This document shows, one piece after another, positions 20,407 to 29,418 of a stretch of 64,000 bases of DNA; within the stretch, counting starts at the first letter, position 1; every line of letters starts with the position of its first letter. The notes under the pieces were generated by a model. The model did no database searches and was not told the DNA's origin. It worked only from the letters and a program-made list of their open reading frames with translations. The stretch lies in the NCBI GenBank assembly GCA_037127255.1, contig JBANSL010000003.1:808501-872500 (forward strand), in the 5' to 3' direction. The DNA is from Persicaria tinctoria (Eukaryota; Streptophyta; Magnoliopsida; Caryophyllales; Polygonaceae). The position numbers and the translations under genes are program-made.

Positions 20407-20551
20407 ACATTGCTTATGCCACGCTAGTGGATCTTCAGCGCACCCCACCTGCTCTTCCGTCTTCGTGGTGCAATCACAAACGGAGATACCAAACCCTAAT
20501 TTCTAGATCTTCACCACTCCTGCAAAATCACCTGAAAAGCCACAACCTTTG

Positions 20552-20632
20552 ATGAAATTCGTGTTCTTCGCTACCGAATTTGAAGATTTTCTTACTCAAT
20601 TTCCCACGTCTTACCAGGCGGGAACCAGGTAA
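20552..20632 (+). other. Upstream ORF in the bHLH leader (26 codons)
   Basis: ATG at 20552 opens a 26-residue frame (MKFVFFATEFEDF...) ending in TAA at 20630-20632, 72 nt before the main ATG. It would be translated first by scanning ribosomes if the transcript starts upstream of it. No similarity to known conserved peptide uORFs is claimed. Confidence 0.45.
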
Positions 20633-20704
20633 TAGCTTCTCCCGATCACTTTTTCTCATTTCGCGCAGAAATTGGTACGAATAGATCGATAGAGAGAGGG
20701 AGCG

Positions 20705-22249
20705 ATGGGGGATAAGCTGTGGTTGAATGAGGGGGAGAAGGCAATGGTGGAAGCTGTTCTAGGCGCTGATGCCGCTGATTTCCTGACATCGTCTGCTTCG
20801 GACAAGGCATTGTCTGAATTTGATAGCGCTGATGACGATTTGAATGCGCAGCAAGGGCTTTGCAAGGTTGTGGAGGGCTCTTATTGGAGCTACGCTATCT
20901 ATTGGCAGCTGGCGAGCTCCAAAAATGGCGCGCTGGCCTTGATTTGGGGGGATGGGCATTGCCGGAGCACTGCGGGCGGTGCTCCGGGGGAGAGTGAGGG
21001 TAGCAATGGGAGTCGGAAATCGGGTGAGATTGGCGGCGATAAAAGCGGTAAGGAGGAGGCGAAGAAGGTGGTTCTTCAGCGGTTACATGCTTGCTTTGGT
21101 GGGTCACATGAGGATAACTTTGCGGCGAAACTGGAGAAGGTGTCGGATTTGGAGATGATGTACCTTACATCGATGTACTATTGGTTTGAATTGGACTCGA
21201 ATTCGGGTCCTGCATTGGCTTTGTCTAATGGGAAGCCTGTTTGGGCAACCGATAGTAAAGGGTGTATGGATCAGTATGAATCTAGGATTCACTTGGCGAA
21301 ATCAGCTGGGATTGAGTCAGTTGTATTCGTGCCTGTGAAGAGCGGTGTCGTGGAGCTTGGGTCGGTGAACTCGGTTAAAGAAGAGCAGAGCACTCTGCAA
21401 TTGGTGAAGGGCGTATTTGGAGGGCTAGAGTCACAGGGCCGACAGGCCAAGGCGTTTCCTAAGATTTTCGGGCATGAACTTAGTCTTGGTGGTGGGGCGA
21501 ATCCGCGCTCAATGAACATAAGTTTTGCTCCCAAGGTGGAGGGTGATGTTGGGTTTTCCCCGGAGTCATATGAGCCGAAAGGGAAAGGCTCCAATAACTC
21601 CCTTGTTGGGAGTTCTGAAGTGGATGCTAAGCACCATTATGGGTCGACTTCTAATGGGTGTCAAAGCGAAGAGAAGGACTCAAAGTTGTTTCAGGATCTG
21701 AATTTTGGTGTGGAAAGGACTAATGAGGATTTACTGATCCAACTCGACGAGTCCAAGCCGAGGAAGAGGGGTAGAAAGCCTGCTAATGGAAGAGAGGAGC
21801 CTCTTAACCACGTGGAAGCCGAAAGACAGAGGCGTGAGAAGCTCAACCAGCGGTTCTACGCGCTGAGAGCTGTTGTCCCTAACATATCCAAGATGGATAA
21901 GGCTTCTCTTCTAGGGGACGCGATATCTTACATCACCGACTTGCAGAAGAAGATCAGGATGTTCGAGGCTGAGAAGGAGATAGCGAGCATGAAGGAGAAC
22001 CAAGTGAACCCTGCAGATATAGATTTCGAGGCCCGCCCAGATGGCGCTGTTGTACAAGTGGGTTGCCCTTTGGAGGCTCACCCTGTTTCTAAGATCGTCC
22101 AGGCGATGAGAGAACACCAGATCATGGCCCAAGAGGCTATTGTCTCTTGTACGGATGACAAGGTCGTTCACACGTTCTCAATCCGAACACAAAGCGAGGC
22201 TACTGCCGAGCATCTGAAGGAGCAGCTTGTGGCTTCTCTATCAAAGTGA
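20705..22249 (+). CDS. BHLH3: bHLH transcription repressor, JAM3/bHLH3-like (subgroup IIId)
   Basis: Intronless, 514 residues. JAM proteins repress jasmonate responses by competing with MYC2 for G-boxes and bind JAZ proteins in the nucleus. The order fits bHLH3 of Arabidopsis along its whole length: N-terminus [20 protein letters not shown]; bHLH-MYC_N/JAZ-interaction domain (~40-225: [64 protein letters not shown]); a [11 protein letters not shown] motif; nuclear-localisation basic patch [15 protein letters not shown]; and a bHLH at ~366-415 with the G-box-reading His-Glu-Arg residues in [15 protein letters not shown]-terminal ACT-like domain follows (~440-514, [17 protein letters not shown]). 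The start is fixed by the conserved N-terminus. Its own promoter carries a G-box and a foldback MITE. Confidence 0.93.
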   Translation: MGDKLWLNEGEKAMVEAVLGADAADFLTSSASDKALSEFDSADDDLNAQQGLCKVVEGSYWSYAIYWQLASSKNGALALIWGDGHCRSTAGGAPGESEGSNGSRKSGEIGGDKSGKEEAKKVVLQRLHACFGGSHEDNFAAKLEKVSDLEMMYLTSMYYWFELDSNSGPALALSNGKPVWATDSKGCMDQYESRIHLAKSAGIESVVFVPVKSGVVELGSVNSVKEEQSTLQLVKGVFGGLESQGRQAKAFPKIFGHELSLGGGANPRSMNISFAPKVEGDVGFSPESYEPKGKGSNNSLVGSSEVDAKHHYGSTSNGCQSEEKDSKLFQDLNFGVERTNEDLLIQLDESKPRKRGRKPANGREEPLNHVEAERQRREKLNQRFYALRAVVPNISKMDKASLLGDAISYITDLQKKIRMFEAEKEIASMKENQVNPADIDFEARPDGAVVQVGCPLEAHPVSKIVQAMREHQIMAQEAIVSCTDDKVVHTFSIRTQSEATAEHLKEQLVASLSK

Positions 22250-22420
22250 TTCTTTACCCTTATAGAATGTTTGCATCTCTTCTACACATAGGAAGTCAGT
22301 GCCCCCAGAACCTGATTCCGGGGGGCCAGTTCACAAAAACCAAAGGCATTTTTGTACTTGTATCATCTCCTATGCTAGCAGGTTGGTATAGATTTTCATT
22401 CTTTGTATCCGGTTCGCACT

Positions 22421-22426
22421 AATAAA
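22421..22426 (+). terminator. Polyadenylation signal AATAAA of the bHLH gene
   Basis: A canonical AATAAA 172 nt after the stop codon in T-rich 3' UTR, preceded by a TTTGTA-rich near-upstream element. The cleavage site is probably ~20 nt downstream. Confidence 0.6.
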
Positions 22427-22719
22427 ATTACGAAGATTAAGACATCGAATGTGATTGATCTGTACTGTGCTGGAACTATTTGATGATATTCTTGTTAATG
22501 TCTATGGTAATGCCAGATTGGGGCTCTGCAGAGTCCCATGACACTAAACACAATAGTTTCTGTAATAGGTTGTACATTAGAAACAAGTGTTCTAAGAGTA
22601 TTTGATTAGATAATAGGTTTTGTTAAAAGCAGGAAAAATGCAAGCATTTTGAGTCTTTTGACCATTTTTCTCTAATGCTACTACAACCACTAGTAGAAGC
22701 TACAAGGACAATAGATTAT

Positions 22720-22792
22720 TTGCGCATCCTCTTGCTTCACGCATCTTAGCGCAGGTTGCGTGAGGCTTACCCGTTGCACCTTGGATGCGCGA
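22720..22792. other. Imperfect GC-rich hairpin between bHLH and kelch genes
   Basis: GCGCATCC (22722-22729) pairs with GGATGCGC (22783-22790), and inner arms cttcacgca and tgcgtgagg also pair, leaving a short loop. It stands out in AT-rich surroundings. Not matched to a known microRNA by eye. Confidence 0.4.
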
Positions 22793-23048
22793 GATTGGAA
22801 TGTGTATATATAGTCACCCTGATATCAAAAATTACAACTTCATATTTACAGCTTCAATACATTGTCACATATACATGATTATACTTGTAAAACAACTGAG
22901 CTCTGCAATTGTTTTGTTACTTTTGTACTTGTAGCATTCTTATTAACAATCCCTAGTTTATGAAACAAAGAAATCCTGTGCTGCGTTGATCATTTGCAAA
23001 CGGACCTGCTTCAAGGATCAAATGGAATGTCTGAGGGAACCTCATGAT

Positions 23049-25674
23049 CTACACTCTCACTGTGCACATTACTGCAGTGCGGAAATCCAATGAGCCGTTG
23101 AAAGGAGGCTTTGTAATCACAGATCTCCATCTCGTCTTCCCTGGGTGGTAAATTTGTATGTACAGAACAGTTCCCCTTCTATGCAATCTTGACCTCTGAA
23201 TCTCATTGGAATCAACTCCATGTACAAGGGTCATTATGTGCAGTTCCCCGTTCAATGCGACAAATCCATAAGATGAGTTGTCGCTGGCTTTTCTTGGAAC
23301 ACTTGTCTCCTTCAGCCAGCGGTTCAAGGCCACGTTATATCTGAGATGGCAAGCCAATAATGGTACAAAAACATATGTATTATTAATACCAAAATTTCTT
23401 ATTTTAGAAATTCACATACGAGACATACTACGTATAGAACCACTTTTTTCTTTTCAAAATGTATAAGCATAGAAACTTTTAAGACCTAAAGCACATTTTA
23501 TATTTATTTATCGCTACAGCAGTAAATTTGCAGTTCTCTAATTCCGTAAGTGCATTGGACATAAAGACAGCTGCAGATGCTTGATCAAAAAACTTATGGG
23601 ACTATTCAGTTCTGATTCAACTCTTGCTAAAGAAGAAGAGCTGAAATAAATATATTCAACTTATTCCGGTAACAAACAACGCACACTGTCAATACATCAT
23701 CTCCTAGAAAAGACATCTCAAAACAATAAGAACTAAGTAAGATCCTACCATTTCAAGTTCATAAGCCATTTCAAAGCCATATATAAATCTCAAGTAACAT
23801 AAAAGAAGCAGACGTCTGTACATTATCATTTTTGTTAGCATTAAAGAGACAGCTGCTACTGCTTACTATATTAATTTCCAGTCCAACTCTTTCTAAAAAA
23901 GAAGAGCTGAAATAACTATATTTAACTGATTCAAGTTAACGAACAAAACACAATATCTGCATTCTGTACAACATCTCCTAGAAAAAATCTCTCAAAGTTA
24001 TCTATATTAGACATCAAGAACTAATTCAGAGCCTGCCATAAAGTTCATCAACCATGCCAAAGCAATAAATGAATCTCCGCGTGACCTAAAACTGCCAAGG
24101 TTAGTTGATCTAGTCTATTAGAGCAGACTTGTTCTTATGATGACATCCTTGCTTCATCAAACAAGACGAAATAAGTCAAATGGTGAAGCATATGGCTTGC
24201 AATAGATACATGAATGCATATAATTTTCATATAACTATAGATGCACCTAGATTTAAAGAAGACTCAATTTGATACAGAACTTCAACTCCGCGGAGATTCT
24301 TGAGCTAAAACAATGCCTATGCAATTAAACCCAACCTCAAAACTATAGCAATTAACTCCTATATATGGACAATAGCACAAAAATTCGCCCCGTAAACACC
24401 TAATGTTAAGCATTATATAGCTGCTGCTCCACAGCCCATCCTGCATCTAGTGAACATATGTGAAACTAATTCTCCACACACCAAAGGCATTAATGTCCCA
24501 TCCGTGATTCAATCTCAATACAGCTAACTACACAAGGGAGATACATAAACACATATTGCACAATCAATTAAAACTTAACCCATAAGGACTATCAATTCAA
24601 TTCATATAGCTAAAGTAAGTCCTGACAAAAACATGGAAAAATGATCAAAATGGCTAACAAAAAGAACTGGATAACTCACCTAAAAATGACATGATCATCA
24701 AGCATGAAAACATCAGGAACACCCCCTCCATTCTCATCATCACCATCATCAACCACAACAATCTTCCCCAATTGCCTCCTTCTCCCTTCCTCCCACATAT
24801 CCCCAACCTCTCTCCATCTCCACCCGCCTTGGCCACCATCTCGAAACTCCATCACCACCGCATCCCTGTAATACTCATCCACCGGAAACACCCCGGAAAC
24901 CGTCCTTGACTCCCCATACCCGCCCATCACCCAAAACTCTCGCCCTCTTGCCGCCACAAACCCCACGCACCCCGCCCTAAACCTCGGCATCTCATCCAAC
25001 TCCACCCACCGATCCTCCCTGATATCGTACCTCTCCACCGAGCTCATCCTGCTCCCGGCCGCCCCAAACATCGTGTGCCTCGAACCTCCCCCAGCAACAA
25101 GAATCTGCCCGGAGCCGGCGGCGCAGGCAAACGAGCCCCTAGGGTTAAGCATCGGAGAGAGGCGATCCCAGCGGAAACCGGCGAGATCGAAGCGGGACAC
25201 GGCGGAGGACGGAGAGGGGCGATCGATGGGGAACGATCGCGTGTCGAAGAGGGAGCCGCCTATGACGTAGACGTGACGGCCGACGGAGATGGAGGTGAAA
25301 TTGCAGAGGCCATAGACGTGAGGGTTGATCGGCATGGGAGGGAGAGGCCGCCAGGCGAGGGATTGGGGGTCGAACAGGTAAGGGGAGGAGAGAGATGGAT
25401 CCTGAGGGAAGATGCAGAGGAGATGAGAGAGTCGGTGGGGAGGGAAGGAGAGGAGGCGGAGGGGGATTAGGGTTTTGGAGGAGAGGACGATCCGCCATGA
25501 ACGGGAGGTGGATTGGAGGCGGTGGGTGTGGGGGATGGGGATGTGGGCGAGGATTAGGGCTGCGAGGTGGTTGGGGAGGCCTGGGATTAGGGTTAGGGCT
25601 TCGTCCTCCATGGGAGCTGAGCCTGAGATTGAGGATGAAGATGAGGGCATATCTCCAGAAAATCGATTTCCCAC
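23049..25674 (-). CDS. OR23: F-box/kelch-repeat protein, OR23-like
   Basis: A presumed SCF substrate receptor with a kelch beta-propeller. Two exons: 25674-24680 and 23340-23049, with a 1339-nt intron (TTTTAG|GTGAGT ... CTCAG|ATATAAC) that keeps frame across HVIF-R-YNVALNRW, giving 428 residues. The F-box lies at ~29-70 (LIPGLPNHLAALILAHIP ... SRSWRIVLSSKTL). Kelch blades follow (YVIGGSLFDTRSFP, GQILVAGGGSRHTMFG, SVERYDIREDRWVELDEMP, EFWVMGGYGESRTVSG, FMLDDHVIFRYNVALNRW). The string PHVYGLCNFTSI and the AAGSRM-SVERYD block match OR23-type proteins as I remember them. Head-to-tail arrangement with the bHLH gene is convergent. The start at 25674 is the first ATG; an internal Met (MEDEALTL) could also serve. 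Confidence 0.88.
23565..24075 (-). repeat. Diverged tandem duplication inside the OR23-like intron
   Basis: Two ~230-bp segments (about 23565-23810 and 23845-24075) share, in the same order, agctg(c), ttctgatt/tttccagt-caactctt, aagaagagctgaaata, catctcctagaaaa, a-catcaagaacta and gccat(ttcaaag/gccaaag)-ca. Purely intronic, no coding sense. Confidence 0.65.
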
Positions 25675-26082
25675 TCCTCGCAGTTGGAGAAAGCGAAGAA
25701 GAAAATGGGATCAGTTTCGACATTTCAATGGATGTAAGAGGAGAGAGAAAAGGTCGCGAGGGAGGAGATTTGTGCGTTTTCCGACACGTGGCGTATGACG
25801 TCATATCGGTGTGTCCGTTTCTGTGCTGATTTGTTGCTTGTGGGTCCCGCCTGGTATACAACTGCCACACTGCCACTGTCAGTTCAGTAAGATTCAAGAC
25901 TGATTTTCGAGACGTCGACGAATCGTCACACGAAAATCGTTTCGTTTAAACATACAATGAGAACAGAAAATGATGTTATAAAAAAAGTAAAAATAACTCT
26001 ACAATAAGAACGATCTTCTCCAGTTCAGTTGGATAAATAAAGTTGAGTAAACAAGTTAATATTTGGACAATTTAGAGTAATT
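25675..26082. other. Upstream region of the OR23-like gene
   Basis: The first ~150 bases are the leader and core promoter side on the minus strand (G/A-rich on the plus strand, with an acacgtgg G-box half near 25782). The rest is AT-rich with no ORF. Confidence 0.45.
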
Positions 26083-26098
26083 TGAAACTTAAATGCAT

Positions 26099-27205
26099 TT
26101 TTTTTAAGCAAGATAAGAATTCGGTTTCCTAGACAAGTCTAGGGAAACCGAGAGACCGGACAAGCCGGTTGATGGACAAATCATCATGTACAACTGAAAG
26201 CAAATAACAGAAGCAAATGACTGAAGCAAATGACAGAAACAAAATTACAAATAAACCGTACAAACCATCCTACATTGAAAAACACAAGCCAAAGAGAGAA
26301 ATGATCGATCAAAGGGAGGACGCACACAGAGAACACTGGGGAACACCAGCGGACACCTCAGATTGTGGACTCAAACGAGCCATCAGATGTCAACGCACGT
26401 CCACGACGTCATCGAACATGACAAATCAAACAACGCTCAAAGAAACCTGCACCACAACAAGAATAGCACTGCACATCAACCCGCAAAACCGCCTACAAGC
26501 CAAACCATTGTCCATAAAAACTCCAAACCCATCCCAAACCCTCCAGGACGATAACAAGATCGTGAGCGACTACTACGTAGTCAGAATAGAGGCGGATGAA
26601 AAGAGCCAGAGGAGAGGAAATGAACAACAATAAAAAGGCATCGAGGCGAAAGAACGGATTGAGACTGGATCACAAGAAAAACATCGAAGCTGGGTGGTCG
26701 AGGAACGCCGGCAGTAACAAGCCGGAAATAGCGCCCCAAAGGGCACACACCAAAGGCCCACAGAGTCAACCGGCGGCGAAGAACCCGACGACGGCAACCC
26801 TAGGCAGAGGGTGCTGTGATATCCGGAGGAAATCGATGCAGGGGAAGCCGAGAGCCGTGAAAACGAAAGCAGGGGAAGCCCGGCTTAGCGGAAGACTATG
26901 GCGGTGGAAGACGGGACATATGAAGCTAGAGGCGGTGGAAGCCGAAGAAGGTGCAGGTGCGGTGAGACGCGAATCCGTTGGTAGCCGAGTCGGAGGAATC
27001 AATCGCGAGCCGGAAAATAGAAGATGGCGGTGGAGCCGATGGAGGCCAGTGTGGGCGACGGATGGTGAGTCGAGGGGTAAACCGAGAGCACGCAAGGAGC
27101 GGGAAGCGAAGGGCTCCCGGCCTGAAGAACCATGGAAGGTGGTGAGTGAGGAGGGCGGTAGCAAGGTGTGTAGATGGTGAGGCGGCGGCGGCGGGGGATC
27201 CGCAC
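26099..27205 (-). mobile_element. Non-autonomous LINE-like retroelement, 1.1 kb, with target-site duplication
   Basis: On the minus strand it starts in a very GC-rich segment (ccgccgccgccgcctcacc), runs ~1 kb without a reverse transcriptase or RNase H frame, and ends ccgaattcttatcttgctt followed by an A-run. A 16-bp flanking repeat with one mismatch, TGAAACTT(A/G)AATGCAT, lies at 26083-26098 and 27206-27221. The 3' tail CTTATCTTGC-polyA is the same as on LINE pieces at 50405-50809 and 53640-53783, suggesting mobilisation in trans. ORFs on both strands here are composition-driven. Confidence 0.7.
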
Positions 27206-27221
27206 TGAAACTTGAATGCAT

Positions 27222-27854
27222 AAATGAAATTAGTTCATGTCTTTCTTTTCAAGGAAAATGTGTCTGATTTATTAAAAATAATTCCCCCATTAAATCAAAC
27301 TTAGTAAATGATTCATGGTAATGCATTTTTTTAAATAGTATTTGGCCACAATTCACAAAGGAACTTATACAATTCAATTTTACAAGATATTGATCACCAA
27401 GTACAATTGGACAAATTAATTGGTACTTTATTATTTAGAGGGCATCTGTAAATATTTTATCGAGTTTACAACTTTATATTACACAAATAATGAGAGTGAG
27501 TGGGTCATGTTAATATAAAATTATTTACATAAATAAGGTTAAGTTAAAAATGGAAAAACCATCTTCCCACGTATACAAATAATTTAGAAAAAACTAAAAG
27601 CAAAAAATATAGATTAACATAAAGTCATTAGGTTTTTATCATTTGTCAAATTTGTTTTTATAAATAAAAAAATCTTTCAAAAATTCTTCATTTTAGATAG
27701 ATGGTTGATAAAACATTTCTTTTCCGACTATCAATATATGAAATTTGATGATGTAAATTGAAATTAACTTATCAAACTTAACAACGAGAGTACTTTCATA
27801 TCAAAAGAGGACTATTTTTACGCTAGAATAGCTACCCAAACGTACTTCATATTT
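27222..27854. other. Intergenic, AT-rich, nothing recognised
   Basis: No ORF with family resemblance, RNA gene or clear inverted repeat was seen. Confidence 0.5.
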
Positions 27855-28162
27855 GGGGTCTGTTTGCTAATGCAGTAACTTTTCGGAGCTTCTGATTTTA
27901 ATATTCCATAGTCTCAAATAAGTTAAATATATGACTTTAGTTTAATTAGCTACCCTAAATTTTTTAGAATTCTATTTATTTTCTCATATCTCATCAGCTA
28001 TTTTGTGTGAGCTACTCTATCAACTGAGCAACCAAACACTTTCGTAGCTTATGAACTTTCTAATTCGACATATATTTAACCCACTTAATCCATCAGTTTC
28101 GGCTACCTTATTAGTTTCAACTATCCCATCAACTATGACCTACGTGTTACCAAACAAACCCC
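27855..28162. mobile_element. MITE with GGGGTYTGTTTG ends (Harbinger/hAT-like)
   Basis: Left end ggggtctgtttgctaa, right end ttaccaaacaaacccc: inverted repeats of ~16 bp with two differences around a 308-bp AT-rich interior without ORF. A clear target duplication is not visible, so the superfamily is uncertain. Confidence 0.6.
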
Positions 28163-28229
28163 AATTATTCCATTTGCTAGGACAACTAAACATATTTCAT
28201 CTCTTTTTACTTAAAAAAAAAACACAATA

Positions 28230-28872
28230 GTGGTGTATCTAGTAGCTCAAACTGCTATCTCTGCCATTAAAGAATGGAATTATGCAAAACAGGAAAACAT
28301 CAAACCAGGAACAAAGAACAAGAGATCAAGAGCAAAGTGGATCAAACCCCAAACATCTATCTATAAAATTAATGTAGATGGCTCCGTGAAACCCACAGAC
28401 GCCTGTCAGGTGGGGGGAGTTATCCGAAACTCTCAGGGTCATATTAAGGATATTTTTTACCAGGTAACGGAAAGAGGAAGTATCCTACAAACCGAAGCCT
28501 ATGCTATTCAAATAGGAATGGAGCACGCCCGAAGATTAGGTATAAGGAGAATTGTCATTGAAGGAGATAACCAAGAGATTATAAAGGCAATCAAGGAAGG
28601 AAAGAACACAAAGTGGGAAGTCTTACGTCAAGTACAACACATCAATCGGCTAAGAGAGCACTTTGATCATGTCGAATTCAACCACTGCTACAGAGAAGCT
28701 AACAAGGTTGCGGACTATATAACTAGAACTGGTATAATTACGAATAGAAATACCATCCCTTTTAACAGGGAACTTTGTACCATCATCCGTTAGGAGGATC
28801 CAGGGAGTGAATTCATTTTATGTAATTCTCCCTAATATTTGCCTACTGTAAAAAAAAAAAAAAAAAAAAAAA
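28230..28872 (+). mobile_element. 5'-truncated LINE: RNase H domain plus poly-A tail
   Basis: An open frame of 187 codons encodes a complete LINE-type RNase H (RVT_3) with its catalytic acids in place: NVDGSVKPTDA, QTEAYAIQIG, VIEGDNQEI and ANKVADYITR. The 3' untranslated part ends in 23 A residues (28850-28872). Reverse transcriptase is missing. It inserted immediately upstream of the myosin gene: the poly-A ends 73 nt before the TATA-like box. Confidence 0.82.
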
Positions 28873-28945
28873 CATGTATTTGTTTCATATAAATGAGATA
28901 TGTAAAGTATGATCTTGGTCAGTCAAATTCCTCCCAATCCAAAAC

Positions 28946-28985
28946 GTATATATATACAGGAGCGAGCGAGCGAGCGAGAGAGGAG
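28946..28985 (+). promoter_or_regulatory. TATA-like core promoter and AGCG repeat of the myosin gene
   Basis: cgTATATATAtacagg (28946-28957) is followed by (AGCG)n to about 28978, then gagaggagag. A start site around 28980 would give a ~440-nt leader. Assignment to the myosin gene is by position only. Confidence 0.5.
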
Positions 28986-28995
28986 AGAAAACGCC

Positions 28996-29193
28996 ATGGC
29001 AGCCACGAATTTCCGCCTTCCCGAGATTACAGGTTTTGCTGCCAAATTTCCCTCTCTCACCACCCGCAAACTCTCCACCATTGTTCAATTTTCATTTCTC
29101 ACATCAATTTCTCTCTGTTTCCCCTTTCTCGATCGATCTGTCCTATTTTCCGTCATCTTCTTGTTGTTGCTACTGCTGCTTGTTTTCAATTGA
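28996..29193 (+). other. 65-codon upstream ORF in the myosin leader
   Basis: ATG at 28996 in a strong context (acgccATGGcag) opens MAATNFRLPEITGFAAKF..., ending in a Leu-rich hydrophobic stretch, and stops at 29191-29193, 225 nt before the myosin ATG. It must be bypassed, spliced out or reinitiated after for myosin to be made. No family resemblance. Confidence 0.45.
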
Positions 29194-29418
29194 TTTAATC
29201 ATCATCACGAAGCTTTTCTGCTGCGTTTCCAGCGATGTGTTCGGTTATCATTCGTTCGATTTGGGGGGATCACATTCGGAATTTTAGTGAGATCACATTC
29301 GGAATTTTAGTCGATCATCTTTGTTAGGCTGCGAAAATGCTTGTGATTCGCTGTCGAATGAGGCAGATTTGATTGGAACTGTTTCCATTTCGTTGCTGGA
29401 GTTTGGAAGCATTTCATC

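Noticed and set aside
25075..25897. Long frames antisense to the OR23-like exon
   Set aside because: Arg/Gly- or Pro/Ser-rich composition mirrors the real F-box/kelch exon on the other strand.
26217..27221. Long frames on both strands (up to 194 codons) in 26.2-27.2 kb
   Set aside because: GC-rich composition inside a retroelement. No conserved domain, and frames overlap on both strands.
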